This document shows positions 13,789 through 15,087 of a stretch of DNA of 15,087 nucleotides, one piece after another; the stretch's first letter is position 1, and every line of letters begins with the position of its first letter. This stretch comes from a bacterium (GTDB taxonomy: Bacteria > Blakebacterota > Blakebacteria > Blakebacterales > Blakebacteraceae): NCBI GenBank assembly GCA_025774205.1, contig JALGWK010000046.1:1-15087 (forward strand), read 5' to 3'. A program made the position numbers and the translations under genes. Under the pieces are notes generated by a model that had not been told where the DNA came from, did no database searches, and saw only the letters and a list, made by a program, of their open reading frames with translations.

Positions 13789-15087
13789 TCAGGCACGCTG
13801 GTCTTCCCGGAATCGGTGCCAGGCGGCGGCGATCCCTGCATCTTCCAGGGCCACAATCGAGATGGCGAGGTAGGCGGCGTTGCGGGAGTTGTTCACCCCG
13901 ACGCAGGCCACCGGCACACCAGGCGGCATCTGGACGATTGACAGGAGACTGTCGAGACCGTTGAGGGCCGCCTCCAGGGGCACCCCGATGACGGGCAGTT
14001 CGGTGTGGGCCGCGACCGCGCCCGGCAGGGCGGCGGCAAGGCCGGCGCCGCAGATGAATACCCGTATCCCGCGTCCGGGCGCTTCCTTGACGAACGAAGT
14101 CAACCGGTCGGGATTGCGGTGAGCGGAGATGACCGCGGTCTCGAACTCCACCCCGAACTCCTCCAGGACCTTCTCCGCCTTCTCCATGGTCGGCCGGTCC
14201 GACTCACTGCCCATCAGAATCGCAGCTACAGGCATCTCGCCCCCCTCAGATTGATAGTACATCCCCTGGAAGGTAATAGATGAAACCCCTTCATAGGCCC
14301 GGTCAACCGCGCCCTGAATGGAGCCGCCGATGGCGGTCACCCCGAGCACGCGACCTCCGGCGGTGACCGGAACCGGGTCCGCTTCGGTCGTACCGGCGTG
14401 GAAGACGACCAGATCATCAGCCGAGGCCTCGTCGAGACCATCGATCGGAAAGCCTTTCTCATACGCGTCCGGGTACCCCCCCGAGGCCAGCACGACACAG
14501 ACAGCCGCTCCATCGGCTACGTCGAGAGACCCTGGTGAAAGCGATCCGCTGGCGGCGTCGAATAGCGCCTGTCCGAAATCCCCTTTGATGAGCGGGAAGA
14601 CCACCTGTGCTTCGGGATCACCGAATCGGCAGTTGAACTCCACCACCCGGGGTTCGCCCTCCCCGTCGATCATGAGTCCGGCATAGATCACCCCCCGGTA
14701 GTCGATCCCCCGGTCCACCATCGCGCCGAGTACCGGCTTGAGTATCTGCCGCTCTATCTTCTCCATCACCTCGGGAGTGATCACCGGCGCCGGGGCGTAG
14801 GCGCCCATGCCGCCCGTATTCGGTCCGGTATCACCCTCCCCGACCGGCTTGTGATCCTGGCTCGGCACCAGCGGCAGAAGCACTCTGCCATCAGTGATCG
14901 CGAGGATCGAGGCTTCTTCACCGGTGAGCATCTCCTCGATGACCACCGTATCACCCGCCTCTCCGAAACGACGGTCATCCATGATCGCGGTCACGTTCCG
15001 CTTCGCTTCCTCCCGATCGGCACAGACGATTACGCCCTTCCCGGCCGCCAGTCCCGCTGCCTTGACCACGATGGGGCCTTCACCCTC
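13789..15087 (-). CDS. PurD-PurE fusion: GAR synthetase C-terminal part plus N5-CAIR mutase
   Basis: The frame enters from the right edge, so the PurD N-terminus is missing. PurD (phosphoribosylamine-glycine ligase) is an ATP-grasp enzyme: PIVVKAAGLAAGKGV, PSQDHKPVGEGDTGPNTGGMGAY and VEFNCRFGDPEAQVVFPL are its signatures. It continues without a stop through ITFQGMYYQSEGGE into PurE (148 residues from Met at 14235): MGSESDRPTM, SAHRNPDRL, GVPLEAALNGLDSLLSIVQMPPGVPVA. The two enzymes act at separate steps of IMP synthesis. In PurE the usual AAHLPG reads AAALPG. GAGGGGGG stands 4 bases before the PurE ATG, so independent PurE translation is possible. A one-base error here would also mimic a fusion. 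It heads the visible operon. Confidence 0.93.
   Translation of the reverse strand, partial: EGEGPIVVKAAGLAAGKGVIVCADREEAKRNVTAIMDDRRFGEAGDTVVIEEMLTGEEASILAITDGRVLLPLVPSQDHKPVGEGDTGPNTGGMGAYAPAPVITPEVMEKIERQILKPVLGAMVDRGIDYRGVIYAGLMIDGEGEPRVVEFNCRFGDPEAQVVFPLIKGDFGQALFDAASGSLSPGSLDVADGAAVCVVLASGGYPDAYEKGFPIDGLDEASADDLVVFHAGTTEADPVPVTAGGRVLGVTAIGGSIQGAVDRAYEGVSSITFQGMYYQSEGGEMPVAAILMGSESDRPTMEKAEKVLEEFGVEFETAVISAHRNPDRLTSFVKEAPGRGIRVFICGAGLAAALPGAVAAHTELPVIGVPLEAALNGLDSLLSIVQMPPGVPVACVGVNNSRNAAYLAISIVALEDAGIAAAWHRFREDQRA
14233..14247 (-). promoter_or_regulatory. Internal ribosome-binding site before the PurE domain
   Basis: GAGGGGGG (14240-14247) precedes ATG (14233-14235) by 4 bases, inside the continuous PurD-PurE frame, where the same bases encode EGGE. 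It looks like a working Shine-Dalgarno and could yield free PurE as well as the fusion. It may be a relic of a time when purE was a separate gene. Confidence 0.45.

Noticed and set aside
13767-13856. 30-residue upstream extension of the TsaC-phosphatase fusion
   Set aside because: Most of it overlaps the PurE end, and the extra residues do not resemble a YrdC N-terminus. Kept only as an alternative.
12801-13964. 387-codon open frame on the plus strand
   Set aside because: Antisense to the TsaC-phosphatase fusion; composition is arginine/glycine-rich noise with no domain.

Overview
The window is about 60% G+C by eye and almost fully coding. Every gene I can support lies on the minus strand, so gene order below runs from high to low coordinates. 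The organism looks like a diderm bacterium. It has two probable lipoproteins, a SPOR-domain protein, a LysM lytic transglycosylase and a glycosyltransferase of the ADP-heptose:LPS heptosyltransferase family (GT9). A 31-residue COX24/mS38-type basic protein closely resembles small proteins I know from Bacteroidota and relatives. I therefore suggest the FCB supergroup or a neighbouring phylum, tentatively; no rRNA is present to fix it.

Right part (15087 to 9954): a tightly packed operon. A purine-biosynthesis gene fusing PurD to PurE (cut by the right edge) is followed by a fusion of TsaC/Sua5 with a low-molecular-weight phosphatase, a GT9 glycosyltransferase, a deoxyhypusine-synthase-like protein and a SPOR-domain lipoprotein. 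The last three genes each overlap the preceding one by 4 bases (GTGA or ATGA), which suggests translational coupling.

Middle part (9957 to 4992): a sigma70-type promoter, whose -35 hexamer contains the SPOR stop codon, leads into a LysM lytic transglycosylase gene. As written, that gene is broken by a 25-base tandem duplication and by a second frameshift that looks like a deletion between short direct repeats. It overlaps sppA by 4 bases. Then come an HU-family nucleoid protein, the 31-residue COX24-like protein and a double HD-GYP protein. The theme is cell envelope, nucleoid and ribosome, and signalling.

Left part (4947 to 1): a promoter-like sequence precedes a small HTH_17 DNA-binding protein and a tRNA-Arg(CCG). 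Two hairpins follow, then a signal-peptide-bearing PQQ-like beta-propeller protein, prolyl-tRNA synthetase and a secreted M14 metallocarboxypeptidase cut by the left edge.

No gene-free stretch exceeds 300 bases. The longest are 4834-4991 (promoter-like sequence and inverted repeat), 2764-2883 (weak terminator-like hairpin) and 6483-6582 (nothing convincing). I see no phage, insertion sequence, CRISPR or defence system. The most unusual content is the two gene fusions, the deoxyhypusine-synthase-like protein lacking the family lysine, and the double lesion in the lytic transglycosylase gene.
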